Below, in pieces: positions 51,290-59,872 of a stretch of 64,000 nucleotides of DNA. The notes beneath the pieces are model-generated. The model saw only the letters and a program-made list of their open reading frames with translations. It was not told where the DNA came from and ran no database searches. The position numbers and the translations under genes are program-made. Numbering within the stretch: the stretch's first letter is position 1; each line of letters opens with the position of its first letter. The DNA comes from Mesorhizobium sp. (lineage in GTDB: Bacteria; Pseudomonadota; Alphaproteobacteria; Rhizobiales; Rhizobiaceae): contig NZ_JAEULZ010000031.1 of NCBI RefSeq assembly GCF_016793485.1, forward strand, positions 61,871-125,870, given 5' to 3'.

Positions 51290-52168
51290 TCACCCGTCGA
51301 CGAGTGACCGCAGCCTTGCCTTGACTTCGAGAAAGTCCCGCCAGGCGAATTTCTTGTGGGCCGGGTTTCGCAGCAAATAGGCCGGGTGGAGCGTCGGCAT
51401 GGCGGGAATGGCCAGGCCTGACGCCGTGACATGCTCCTTCCAGTTGCCGCGCAGCCTCATGACCCCCTCGGTCGTGTTGAGGAGGGTCTTTGCCGAGGGG
51501 CCGCCCAGCGTCACCAGGACTTTTGGGTTCGCCAATTCGATCTGCCGCTCGATGAACGGCCGGCAAATTTCGGTTTCCTGTGGCGTCGGCGTGCGGTTGC
51601 CGGGCGGACGCCACGGGATGACATTGGCGATGTAGACGGATTGCCTGTCCAACCCGATCGCTGCGAGGATGCGGTCAAGCAACTGGCCGGAGCGCCCGAC
51701 GAAGGGCAGCCCCTCCAGATCCTCGTCCCGGCCCGGGGCCTCGCCAACGAGCATGATGTCGGCCTGCGGATTGCCGTCAGCAAAAACCAAAGTCTTGGCC
51801 GTGAATTTGAGGTTGCAGCCTTCGAACGCCGCCATGTGCTCGCGCAATTCGTCCAGCGTAGCGGAGGCTGCGGCTTGCTGCCGCGCCAGCGCGACCTGAC
51901 CCTCATCCGGCACGGCAACCTGTGCTGCCGGTGCACTGCCCGACGCCTTGATGGGCTGCCGGCCGGCATTTTGGTCGCGCGCAGCATCGGCCTGTGACGG
52001 CTGTATCCGTTCCGCCATCCGGGTCGCAGGCGCAGCTGAAGCCCTGGTTTCGAAGGCGGCGAACCGATCCGTCGCCTCATCGGTCAGCGCCTCGTCCACG
52101 CCCGCTTCAGCGTAGAACGCCAGCAACTCGCGCAGACCGACATTGTCTTTTTCGGTCGGGAAATTCAT
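51290..52168 (-). CDS. Uracil-DNA glycosylase, family 4/5-like, apparently without Fe-S cluster
   Basis: A 292-residue base-excision repair enzyme that removes uracil from DNA. The catalytic domain starts near residue 120: motif GEAPGRDEDLEGLPFVGRSG, RPPGNRTPTPQETEIC and the HPAYLL motif. Family 4 enzymes hold a 4Fe-4S cluster with four Cys; here only the first (EGCNLK) and last (EICRPF) remain, the second being replaced in CNLKF and the third in VIPWRPPG. An N-terminal ~115-residue Ala/Gln-rich extension is present, as in other rhizobial copies. ATG 52168 (MNFPTEKDNVG) is chosen over 52216. Confidence 0.85.
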   Translation of the reverse strand: MNFPTEKDNVGLRELLAFYAEAGVDEALTDEATDRFAAFETRASAAPATRMAERIQPSQADAARDQNAGRQPIKASGSAPAAQVAVPDEGQVALARQQAAASATLDELREHMAAFEGCNLKFTAKTLVFADGNPQADIMLVGEAPGRDEDLEGLPFVGRSGQLLDRILAAIGLDRQSVYIANVIPWRPPGNRTPTPQETEICRPFIERQIELANPKVLVTLGGPSAKTLLNTTEGVMRLRGNWKEHVTASGLAIPAMPTLHPAYLLRNPAHKKFAWRDFLEVKARLRSLVDG

Positions 52169-52395
52169 GGCAGGACCATCGTCTGCCGATGCCGCGTTGA
52201 CAACCCCCACCGGCACTGCTGTGCCAATTACTGTGGGTAGAACTGCAACCTATGGCCGAGTCCGCCGAGCGGAAGCGGTGGCGAGAAATCGGCGGCAGAC
52301 GGTTTCACGTCGCAGTTGGATAGGCTAAGGAGCCGCTAAGCCAGCAAAATGGCCGTACCCAAGCCAGCCATAGCAAGCCGATTGCGGGGAGAGTA

Positions 52396-54075
52396 ATGGA
52401 AGAAATCGAACGCGAGAGCATGGAGTTCGACGTCGTCATCGTCGGTGCCGGGCCAGCGGGCCTTTCCGCCGCGATTAGACTGAAGCAGGTGAACCCCGAA
52501 CTTTCCGTGGTGGTGCTCGAGAAGGGTGGTGAGGTTGGCGCACATATCCTTTCCGGCGCCGTAGTCGATCCGATCGGCGTGGACCGTCTGCTTCCCGGCT
52601 GGCGCGAGGAGGACGATCACCCCTTCAAGACGCCCGTGACGGCGGACCATTTCCTCGTGCTGGGACATAGCGGCGGGATCCGGCTGCCCAATTTCCTCAT
52701 GCCGCCGCTGATGAACAATCACGGCAACTACATCGTGTCTCTCGGCAACGTCTGCCGCTGGCTGGCCGGCAAGGCCGAAGCGCTGGGCGTCGAAATCTAT
52801 CCGGGTTTTGCCGCGGCCGGCCTGCTTTACAACGAAGCTGGCGCTGTGACCGGCGTCTACACCGGCGACATGGGCGTCGAGCGTGATGGTTCGCACGGTC
52901 CGGCCTATGCGCCGGGCATGGCCTTGATGGGCAAGTACGTCCTCATCGCCGAAGGCGCGCGGGGCTCCCTTGCCAAGCAACTGATCTCGAAATTCAAACT
53001 CTCCGAAGGCCGGGAACCCGGCAAGTTCGGCATTGGCCTCAAGGAATTGTGGCAGGTCGCGCCCGAGAAACACAAGCCGGGCCTCGTTCAGCACTCCTTC
53101 GGCTGGCCGCTGGGCATCAAGACCGGCGGCGGTTCGTTCCTCTACCACCTCGAGGACAATCAGGTGGCGGTCGGCTTCGTCGTGCACCTGAACTACAAGA
53201 ACCCGTGGCTGTCTCCCTTCGAGGAATTCCAGCGCTTCAAGACGCATCCGTCGATTCGCGAGATCTTTGAGGGCGGCAAGCGCATTTCCTATGGCGCGCG
53301 CGCCATCACGGAAGGCGGCTGGCAGTCGGTGCCAAAGCTCTGCTTCCCCGGCGGCGCGCTGATCGGCTGCTCGGCCGGCTTCGTCAACCTTCCGCGTATC
53401 AAGGGCTCGCACAACGCCGTCCTGTCGGGGATGCTCGCGGCCGATCACGTCGCCGCGGCGCTTGGCGAGGGCCGCGCCAACGACGAACTGACGGCCTACG
53501 AGGACGCCTGGCGCGACAGCGATATCGGCAAGGACCTCAAGAAGGTGCGCAACGTCAAGCCGCTGTGGTCGCGCTTCGGCACGGTCCTGGGCATCGGGCT
53601 CGGCGCTCTCGACATGTGGCTGAACACGCTGTTCGGCGTCTCGCCCTTCGGCACGCTGAAGCACGGCAAGGCCGACTATGCGACGCTTGATCCAGCATCG
53701 AAGCACAAGAAGATCGACTATCCCAAGGCGGATGGCGTCCTGACCTTCGACAAGCTTTCCTCGGTGTTCCTGTCGAACACCAATCACGAGGAAGACCAGC
53801 CGATACACCTGCAGGTCAAGGACATGGCGTTGCAGGAGCGCTCCGAGCACGATGTCTTCGCAGGACCCTCGACGCGCTATTGTCCGGCCGGCGTCTACGA
53901 GTGGGTGGATGCCGACGGCAATTCGGCAGCGGACCCGTCGATCAAGGACGTGCGCTTCGTCATCAACGCGCAGAACTGCGTCCACTGCAAGACCTGCGAC
54001 ATCAAGGATCCGAACCAGAACATCAACTGGGTACCGCCACAAGGCGGCGAAGGGCCGGTCTATCCGAACATGTAG
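52396..54075 (+). CDS. Electron-transfer flavoprotein:ubiquinone oxidoreductase
   Basis: A 559-residue membrane-associated enzyme passing electrons from ETF (fatty acid and amino acid oxidation) to ubiquinone. The N-terminal FAD Rossmann motif is VVIVGAGPAGLSAAI; the middle carries the quinone-binding membrane surface region. The C-terminal ferredoxin-like 4Fe-4S site has Cys in YCPAGVYEW and NCVHCKTCDIKDP, ending NWVPPQGGEGPVYPNM. All four cluster cysteines are present. The 568-codon antisense frame here is a GC artefact. Confidence 0.95.
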   Translation: MEEIERESMEFDVVIVGAGPAGLSAAIRLKQVNPELSVVVLEKGGEVGAHILSGAVVDPIGVDRLLPGWREEDDHPFKTPVTADHFLVLGHSGGIRLPNFLMPPLMNNHGNYIVSLGNVCRWLAGKAEALGVEIYPGFAAAGLLYNEAGAVTGVYTGDMGVERDGSHGPAYAPGMALMGKYVLIAEGARGSLAKQLISKFKLSEGREPGKFGIGLKELWQVAPEKHKPGLVQHSFGWPLGIKTGGGSFLYHLEDNQVAVGFVVHLNYKNPWLSPFEEFQRFKTHPSIREIFEGGKRISYGARAITEGGWQSVPKLCFPGGALIGCSAGFVNLPRIKGSHNAVLSGMLAADHVAAALGEGRANDELTAYEDAWRDSDIGKDLKKVRNVKPLWSRFGTVLGIGLGALDMWLNTLFGVSPFGTLKHGKADYATLDPASKHKKIDYPKADGVLTFDKLSSVFLSNTNHEEDQPIHLQVKDMALQERSEHDVFAGPSTRYCPAGVYEWVDADGNSAADPSIKDVRFVINAQNCVHCKTCDIKDPNQNINWVPPQGGEGPVYPNM

Positions 54076-54084
54076 GGGCCGACC

Positions 54085-54702
54085 GTGTCCGTCTTCGCGG
54101 GATGGGGTATGCGCGCCACTGTGTGGGCAAGCATCGTCTGTGTCGGCCTGGCTCTCTGCGCAACCTCGGCCGATGCCGGCACCCGGGTTTCAGCTCGTAC
54201 GCAAAGCTATGAGATCTCAGGCAAGACCGGCGCGGCCCTTCTTGACGATATGGACCGTCGCGGGCCGAGGCAGGGCTTTCTGACACGCGCCATCGCTCAG
54301 ACGAGCTACTCGCTTTCATGGACCATCGAATGGGCCGAAACGCGGTCGGCCTGCCGTGTGAGTAGCGTCGATGGCGTTGTGGACATAACTTATACCTATC
54401 CCGCTGCGAAGGGCCTTTCACCGGCTCTCGAACGACGCTGGAACCGGTTCCTGTCCGGCGTCAGGCGTCACGAGCGGGTGCACGGCGATATCGCGCGGCA
54501 GATGGCCAGGGCGATAGAGAAATCCGTCTCCCGGGTGTACGTTGGCGACGATCGGGGTTGCCGCAAAGCGCGCGCGCAGACAAAGCGGATCATGGCCGAA
54601 ATCACGGATGACCATGAAGCACGGCAGCGTCGCTACGATCTGCGCGAACATCGCGAAGGCGGCGCGGTCGAGCGCCTGATCGACCAGCTTATCAAAGACT
54701 GA
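54085..54702 (+). CDS. DUF922 secreted Zn-dependent protease-like protein
   Basis: A 205-residue protein with a signal peptide (VWASIVCVGLALCATSADAG). The DUF922 domain has a zinc-protease-like VRRHERVHGDIARQMA near residue 130 (HExxH type) and conserved Cys (RSACRVSS; RGCRKAR) suited to the periplasm. The function is unknown. The start is GTG at 54085, 10 bases after the ETF-QO stop; an ATG at 54109 would still leave a signal peptide. It converges on the endonuclease/phosphatase gene. Confidence 0.78.
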   Translation: MSVFAGWGMRATVWASIVCVGLALCATSADAGTRVSARTQSYEISGKTGAALLDDMDRRGPRQGFLTRAIAQTSYSLSWTIEWAETRSACRVSSVDGVVDITYTYPAAKGLSPALERRWNRFLSGVRRHERVHGDIARQMARAIEKSVSRVYVGDDRGCRKARAQTKRIMAEITDDHEARQRRYDLREHREGGAVERLIDQLIKD

Positions 54703-54705
54703 GGT

Positions 54706-55731
54706 TCACGGAGTCACCAGCGCCAGCGACGTCGCCAGCGGATCGTCCTCGACCTCGGGCGGTTTGGGGGAAAATTCGACCAGCACGGGCAGGTGATCCG
54801 ATCCCACCGGCTCCAGCGTCCGCACCGAATGGACGACGATCTCCCCCTTGGCGAAGATGCGGTCGATCGGCAGCCCGGCAAAGCGCAGCCATTCCGGCAG
54901 CCGCCGCCAAATCCACGTCGGGTTGGCTGGACCAAGTTGCTTCATCGCAGCGGCCTGCGCGACTTGCGCCGAAGCTTCGCTCCATGGTGTGGCATTGAGA
55001 TCACCAGCCAAAATTGCGTTGTCGCCAAGATTGGCGAGCGTGGGCGCAAGATCGGCGATCTGCTTCATCTGGCCGAACGGCCAGGGCCAGTGCAGGTGCA
55101 TTGCCGCGACATCGACCATGAAGCCGCCGAAATCCACGGTCGCCGTACCGAAAGTCCCTCCCTCGACGCACATGCCCTCGCTTCCCTCTGAAAAGGGCCG
55201 AAGTGACATGATCGCCACGCCCCCGGCGTAGCCGTCAAGCGTACAGAAGAGGCGAAAGGGATAGGCGTTTTCGAGCAGCGCCAGCTTTTCCGTCCACATC
55301 GGTGACACTTCTTCCAGTGTCACCACGTCAGGTCGCAAGCGTCCGACGAGCGAAAGGACATCGCCGGGACTCGGATTGTTAAAGCGCAGGTTGAGCTGCA
55401 GCAGCCGATACACAGGTCCGTCTTCGGGACCGGCTTTCGTGGATGCCTGAACCGGAGCCAGCCCAGGAATGAAGTATATTCCTGTAACGCTGATGATCGC
55501 CCACGCGCCGAGAACGGCAGCAAGCAGCCCGTTCCATCTAAAACCCGGCAAGATCAGCAGGAAGGGTGAAAGGCAGATAAGCGCCACCGCGAGGTGGATG
55601 CGGAAATGCGCCAGTGAATCCAGCGCCGGATGGATCGAACCAAAGAAGCCGCCCACAAGCGCAAGTGAAATGGGTATCGCCGCCAGAAAAGCGATCAGCC
55701 CGAGCCGCCGGAGTGTTCTATTGTTGCCCAT
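54706..55731 (-). CDS. Membrane endonuclease/exonuclease/phosphatase family protein
   Basis: A 341-residue protein with three N-terminal membrane helices (residues ~10-105). An EEP domain follows with the usual catalytic positions: LQLNLRFNN, LEEVSPMW, MHLHWPW, LAGDLNATPWS and GSDHLPVLVEF. EndA/phosphatase relatives act on nucleic acids or phospholipids outside the cytosol; the substrate is unknown here. ATG 55731 with GAAGAAG upstream is preferred; 55761 is the alternative. Confidence 0.85.
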   Translation of the reverse strand: MGNNRTLRRLGLIAFLAAIPISLALVGGFFGSIHPALDSLAHFRIHLAVALICLSPFLLILPGFRWNGLLAAVLGAWAIISVTGIYFIPGLAPVQASTKAGPEDGPVYRLLQLNLRFNNPSPGDVLSLVGRLRPDVVTLEEVSPMWTEKLALLENAYPFRLFCTLDGYAGGVAIMSLRPFSEGSEGMCVEGGTFGTATVDFGGFMVDVAAMHLHWPWPFGQMKQIADLAPTLANLGDNAILAGDLNATPWSEASAQVAQAAAMKQLGPANPTWIWRRLPEWLRFAGLPIDRIFAKGEIVVHSVRTLEPVGSDHLPVLVEFSPKPPEVEDDPLATSLALVTP

Positions 55732-55783
55732 GCGGTCTTCTTCGAGTGGATTGCGGCCCATTAAAGGTGCTTGTTACGCAGGC

Positions 55784-57283
55784 TCACTGGAATCCGGTCT
55801 CGGCGAAACTTCTGAGCTTGCGTGAATGGAGCCGCTCCTTCGGCATCTCGGCCAGCTTTTCCAGTGCGCGGATGCCGATGGTCAGGTGCTGTGCGACCTG
55901 CCGCTTGTAGAAATCCGACGCCATGCCTGGCAGCTTCAACTCGCCATGCAGGGGCTTGTCGGACACGCACAGCAGCGTCCCGTAGGGCACGCGGAAGCGG
56001 AAGCCATTTGCTGCGATCGTCGCCGATTCCATATCAAGCGCGATGGCGCGCGACTGCGACAGGCGCTGTACCGGCCCGCGCTGGTCGCGCAGTTCCCAGT
56101 TTCGGTTGTCGATAGTCGCGACGGTTCCCGTCCGCATAATCCTCTTGAGGTCGTAGCCGGCCAGCCCGGTCACCTCGGCGACGGCCTCTTCCAGTGCAAC
56201 CTGAACCTCGGCCAGCGCCGGGATGGGTATCCACACCGGCAGGTCGTCGTCCAGCACGTGGTCCTCACGGACATAGGCGTGGGCCAGCACATAGTCGCCG
56301 AGCGCCTGCGTATTCCTCAGCCCGGCACAGTGGCCGAGCATCAGCCATGCGTGCGGGCGAAGCACGGCGACATGGTCGGTGATGGTCTTGGCGTTGGAGG
56401 GGCCGACGCCGATGTTGACCATCGTTATGCCCTCGTGCCCCTTCTTCTTGAGATGGTAGGCCGGCATCTGGGGCAGCCTCGCCAGCGTAGGACCGTCCGC
56501 CGACGACTGCCCCGGGGCTGTCACGATGTTGCCCGGCTCGACGAAAGCTTCGTATCCGCCGCCGCCTTCGGCCATCAGCTTCCGGGCGTAGAGCGTGAAT
56601 TCGTCGATGTAGAACTGATAGTTGGTGAACAGGACGAAGTTCTGGAAATGGTCGGGGCTGGTCGCACTGTAGTGCGTCAACCGATGCAGCGAATAGTCGA
56701 TGCGTTGCGCGGTGAACGGCGCCAGCGGGCGCGGTTCGCCCGGCAGCAGTTCGAACGTGCCGTTGGCGATATGGTCGTCCGTTCCGTCAAGGTCCGGCAC
56801 GTCGAACAGGTCGCGGATCGGTCGCTGGATGCGTTCTGCGGCCGAGCCGTTGACATAAGTGCCTTCGAGGAAGGCGAAATGCAACGGGATCGGCGTTTCC
56901 GATTCCGATACGACTACCGGCACGCCATGATTGCGCATGATGAGGCGAAGCTGGTCGATCAGATACTCCCGGAACAGATCCGGCCGCGTGATAGTGGTCG
57001 AATAGTGCGCAGGTGTCGGCATGTGGCCGTAGGCCTGGCGAGAGTCGATCTGGCTGTAGGACGAGGTCGTCACACCGACTTCAGGGTAGAAGGCACGGTA
57101 TCTTCTGCTGGGATCGGCCCCTTCCGCCAGTGCTGAGAAGGAGTCACGCAGGAATTTCGTATTGCGTTCGTAAAGCGCCTGCAAGGCGGTAACGGCCTCG
57201 GCCGCGTCGGTGAAGCTTCTACGTCCCACAGGCTCTGGCGAGACGACGGATTCGATTGGTTCAGGATAGATTCGCTTTTCCAT
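55784..57283 (-). CDS. amn: AMP nucleosidase
   Basis: A 499-residue enzyme that hydrolyses AMP to adenine and ribose-5-phosphate. It has the bacterial Amn layout: an N-terminal domain (PEVGVTTSSYSQIDSRQAYG; FLEGTYVNGSAAERIQ) and a C-terminal nucleoside-phosphorylase-like domain (TMVNIGVGPSNAKTITDH, LMLGHCAGLRNTQ, ALDMESATIAANGFRF). The length equals the family norm. The ATG at 57283 has few bases of upstream leader visible before the next gene. Confidence 0.95.
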   Translation of the reverse strand: MEKRIYPEPIESVVSPEPVGRRSFTDAAEAVTALQALYERNTKFLRDSFSALAEGADPSRRYRAFYPEVGVTTSSYSQIDSRQAYGHMPTPAHYSTTITRPDLFREYLIDQLRLIMRNHGVPVVVSESETPIPLHFAFLEGTYVNGSAAERIQRPIRDLFDVPDLDGTDDHIANGTFELLPGEPRPLAPFTAQRIDYSLHRLTHYSATSPDHFQNFVLFTNYQFYIDEFTLYARKLMAEGGGGYEAFVEPGNIVTAPGQSSADGPTLARLPQMPAYHLKKKGHEGITMVNIGVGPSNAKTITDHVAVLRPHAWLMLGHCAGLRNTQALGDYVLAHAYVREDHVLDDDLPVWIPIPALAEVQVALEEAVAEVTGLAGYDLKRIMRTGTVATIDNRNWELRDQRGPVQRLSQSRAIALDMESATIAANGFRFRVPYGTLLCVSDKPLHGELKLPGMASDFYKRQVAQHLTIGIRALEKLAEMPKERLHSRKLRSFAETGFQ

Positions 57284-57349
57284 GACCCACTATAATGGGC
57301 CTTTGTGACGGTGTGGAGATGCTGCCCATAATTTCGGCAGCAGCCCATA

Positions 57350-57538
57350 TCACGAGCCGCGTTGCAGGCTGACCATCAGGACGAAGCCGGCACCGCGCTT
57401 CTTCATCGTCGGCGCCTCTATCACCGCCTCGTCAGCCGCCTGAAGGCTGGGCACGGCCAGCAGGGGAGCGGAAATGACCAGCATCACCAGCAGTGCGCGC
57501 GGGAGCAGCCGGAGGATTTCCTTGAGATGGCGGTTCAT
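57350..57538 (-). CDS. Small secreted or membrane protein
   Basis: A 62-residue reading frame starting MNRHLKEILRLLPRALLVM with a clear signal-like helix (ALLVMLVISAPLLAVPSLQA). It has a short polar tail ending RGAGFVLMVSLQRGS. I recognise no family. It sits upstream of amn on the same strand and next to another tiny membrane ORF at 57587-57745. Confidence 0.4.
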   Translation of the reverse strand: MNRHLKEILRLLPRALLVMLVISAPLLAVPSLQAADEAVIEAPTMKKRGAGFVLMVSLQRGS

Positions 57539-57586
57539 GATCGTTGTTCGCTTTAGGTTGCTGACTGTCTCGAATCCGGTTCCGGT

Positions 57587-57745
57587 TTATCGCCGGCAGA
57601 AGATCTTCTGTCCGACGAAGCAGGATGTCGCGCCGGCTGTCTGGTATGGATTTTTCGACCGGCCGGCCTCCGCGACGAGGATCGCGAACCCCATTCCGAA
57701 GAGCGTCACGAGCAGGCAGACGATGGTGAAGCGGCGGGCAAGCAT
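57587..57745 (-). CDS. Tiny single-helix membrane protein
   Basis: A 52-residue reading frame: MLARRFTIVCLLVTLFGMG, then a short tail with two cysteines (GATSCFVGQKIFCRR) and TAA at 57587-57589. A GGGAG lies 8-9 bases before the ATG. Positively charged N-terminus, one hydrophobic helix and Cys pair suggest an exported or membrane peptide. Similar small proteins occur in rhizobia; the function is unknown. Confidence 0.5.
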   Translation of the reverse strand: MLARRFTIVCLLVTLFGMGFAILVAEAGRSKNPYQTAGATSCFVGQKIFCRR

Positions 57746-57907
57746 TTCTATTTCTCCCTCAATGCTTGGGAGAATGCCTGCATGGGCCTGAACCGGCTCT
57801 GAGATGGCCGTTCATGTGACGTTCAAATTTATTGAGGGGCTTTAACGAACGGCCGGCTTGTGTTTCGGGGCCGCCGGCCTATGTCGGAAGGAAACGATGG
57901 GAGACCT

Positions 57908-58615
57908 ATGATGACCGGACAGACCGCGCCGATCGAACTTTACTACTGGCCGACGCCGAACGGCTGGAAAATCACGATCATGCTCGAGGAACTGGGCGTC
58001 CCCTACGAGGTCAAATACGTCAACATCGGCAAGGGCGAGCAGTTCGAGCCATCGTTCCTGGCGATCGCGCCGAATAACCGCATGCCGGCGATCATCGATC
58101 CCGAAGGGCCGGGCGGAAGTCCGATCTCCGTCTTCGAGTCCGGAGCCATCCTGCAATATCTCGGCCGCAAGTTCGGTCGGTTCTATCCCGAGGACGAGCG
58201 CGAGCGTGTCGAGGTCGAGCAGTGGCTGTTCTGGCAGGTCGGAGGGCTCGGGCCGATGGCCGGGCAGACGCATCACTTCAGGCAATATGCGCCGGAAAAG
58301 CTGCCCTATGCTATCGACCGCTACACCAACGAAGTGAACCGCCTCTACGGCGTCATGAACAAGCGGCTCGCCGACCGCGAATTCCTGGCCGGCGACTATT
58401 CCATCGCCGACATGGCTTCGATCGGATGGGTGAAGCCGTACAAGAACCAGGGACAGGAGATCGACGACTTCCCGAACCTCAAGCGCTGGTTCGATGCGAT
58501 CGTGGCACGCCCGGCCGTCGAACGTGCCCTTGTCGTGGGACAGGACCACCGCAACAATCTCGCAACCGACAAGGAAGCGCAGAAAGTCCTGTTCGGCCAG
58601 CGTGCCCGGGCGTAG
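57908..58615 (+). CDS. Glutathione S-transferase family protein, YfcG/YghU-like
   Basis: A 235-residue cytosolic protein. The N-terminal thioredoxin fold reads IELYYWPTPNGWKITIMLEEL, with TPNG in place of a catalytic Ser/Cys, as in the Nu-class disulfide-bond oxidoreductases YfcG and YghU. VFESGAILQYLGRK is the glutathione-binding part, followed by a helical GST_C domain (FLAGDYSIADMASIGWV). Substrates are small disulfides or peroxides in relatives. The ATG at 57908 is followed by a second ATG at 57911; either may be used. Convergent with the DUF2147 gene. Confidence 0.88.
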   Translation: MMTGQTAPIELYYWPTPNGWKITIMLEELGVPYEVKYVNIGKGEQFEPSFLAIAPNNRMPAIIDPEGPGGSPISVFESGAILQYLGRKFGRFYPEDERERVEVEQWLFWQVGGLGPMAGQTHHFRQYAPEKLPYAIDRYTNEVNRLYGVMNKRLADREFLAGDYSIADMASIGWVKPYKNQGQEIDDFPNLKRWFDAIVARPAVERALVVGQDHRNNLATDKEAQKVLFGQRARA

Positions 58616-58618
58616 CGG

Positions 58619-58963
58619 CTAAAGCTTCGTCCAGGTCTGCGACTTGCAGATCAGGCCGCCGAGCACGCAGCCGCTCATCTTGAGCGTGGCGCCCGAAAGC
58701 GCCCCCTTGCCGGAGTAGGTCTTGTCTGTCTCCGGGTCGGTTATGTTGCCGGTATAGTTGCTGTCGCCGGCGGCCTTGAACTTGCCGATGCTCTTGCCTG
58801 CGAATTTGCCAGTCTTAAGCGTGATGCAGAAGCTGCCGCCGCATGGGGCGATCTGTGCGGTTGCGCCCGCCTGCGTGCGCCAGTTGCCCTCTATTGGGTC
58901 CGCGAGTGCCGCGGCTCCGGATAAAAGTACCGCTGCGGCGACCAGTGCCAATCTGCGAAGCAT
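58619..58963 (-). CDS. DUF2147 secreted protein
   Basis: A 114-residue exported protein: signal peptide (LALVAAAVLLSGAAALA), then DUF2147 features GNWRTQAGATAQIAPCGGSFCITL, SNYTGNITDPETDKTYSGKG and SGCVLGGLICKSQTWTKL. Four cysteines could form two disulfides. Small beta-rich periplasmic proteins of this family have no assigned function. The ATG at 58963 places the signal peptide at the N-terminus. Confidence 0.85.
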   Translation of the reverse strand: MLRRLALVAAAVLLSGAAALADPIEGNWRTQAGATAQIAPCGGSFCITLKTGKFAGKSIGKFKAAGDSNYTGNITDPETDKTYSGKGALSGATLKMSGCVLGGLICKSQTWTKL

Positions 58964-59328
58964 GGTGTCCTCCCTCGAAAACCGGCCAAATCTTCCCGGT
59001 TCACCGCCGATACGGTAGTCCAGCAACGCGCGTCGCGAAAGCGGACTGAGCAACATCTTACCGAAGCGCGATCTTTTTCGTGGTTACCGAAGCCTTGAAA
59101 TCAACCCACTGCATTTTCAGCATTTTTTCTGAAAATCCGCGGGAATCCAAGGAGTCCCATCCTTAACGTTTTCCGACATTTACCGCTCGTTTGAACTTTG
59201 TTTGAGGCAAATTAAGCACACCATTTAACGGCGGATTCAAGCGTCGGCGGCCATCCTCGAAAACATCGGAAGAGCAGCCCGGGGACACAAACGGAGCGGC
59301 TCTCCACAACAGGGACAGGGGATAGAAA
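58964..59328. other. Intergenic region with hairpin, no gene
   Basis: About 365 bases between divergent genes. The only structure noted is ATTTTCAG (59113-59120) and CTGAAAAT (59129-59136), a perfect 8-bp inverted repeat with an 8-base T-rich loop, of unknown role. TTAA motifs occur near 59163, 59213 and 59225, but spaced differently from the CtrA consensus. Confidence 0.45.
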
Positions 59329-59595
59329 ATGGCACGTTTTGAAATGCTTGAGCAGGGTTTCGGCACGATGGGCGCAACGGCCCAGGCAGACATCCTTTTC
59401 GAACTGGGCATGATGTATGCCACCGGCCGCGACTGCGATGCCGACGTGGTCGCCGCCCACAAGTGGTTCAACATCGCAGCGATCAAGGGTTCGTCCCGCG
59501 CCGCCGAACTGCGCTCCGAACTGTCGGGCAACATGTCGAAGGCAGACATCGCCAAGGCGCTGCGCGACGCCCGCGAATGGATGACCGCACACTGA
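59329..59595 (+). CDS. Small Sel1-like repeat protein
   Basis: An 88-residue protein containing one Sel1-type helical repeat (FELGMMYATGRDCDADVVAAHKWFNIAA). A C-terminal helix follows (SKADIAKALRDAREWM). A GGGG-rich ribosome binding site precedes the ATG. Such single-repeat proteins are common in Rhizobiales; partner and function are unknown. It appears monocistronic, with a hairpin terminator about 130 bases downstream. Confidence 0.75.
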   Translation: MARFEMLEQGFGTMGATAQADILFELGMMYATGRDCDADVVAAHKWFNIAAIKGSSRAAELRSELSGNMSKADIAKALRDAREWMTAH

Positions 59596-59725
59596 TTAGG
59601 GGAAGACGGGGCCAAGGCCGCGAAAGACGGTCAGGTCTTCGATGATAACAAGACGCGGGAACACCGCGCTGCTGTGACGACAGGGAAAAGGCGAGGCCGG
59701 GCGTGGGGACGCGCGGACCAACCGA

Positions 59726-59762
59726 AAAGGCCGCGACCGGACAAAGATCCGGCGCGGCCTTT
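59726..59762. terminator. Bidirectional-looking hairpin terminator
   Basis: AAAGGCCGCG-A-CCGGA (59726-59741) pairs with TCCGG-CGCGGCCTTT (59748-59762) with one bulge, loop CAAAGA. It lies between the Sel1-like gene and the binding-protein gene, with A/T-rich flanks on both sides. Confidence 0.65.
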
Positions 59763-59872
59763 CTGCTTCTGCCGCTGGCATCGATTGGGCCAGCCAAGGG
59801 TTTTGCGTGGAATTTCGCTCCCATCCACGGTAGTGACGCCGTCATAATCAACAAACTGCCAGGGAGCGCCCC

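Noticed and set aside
52336-54042. 568-codon minus-strand open frame opposite the ETF-ubiquinone oxidoreductase gene
   Set aside because: Antisense to a highly conserved enzyme; the translation is His/Arg/Asp-rich without recognisable motifs, a typical GC-rich shadow.
55826-57136. 436-codon plus-strand open frame opposite AMP nucleosidase
   Set aside because: The minus strand carries a complete amn; the plus-strand translation shows no domain.
59163-59232. TTAA motifs upstream of the Sel1-like gene as a CtrA site
   Set aside because: The closest pair is separated by nine bases instead of seven, so it does not fit the consensus.
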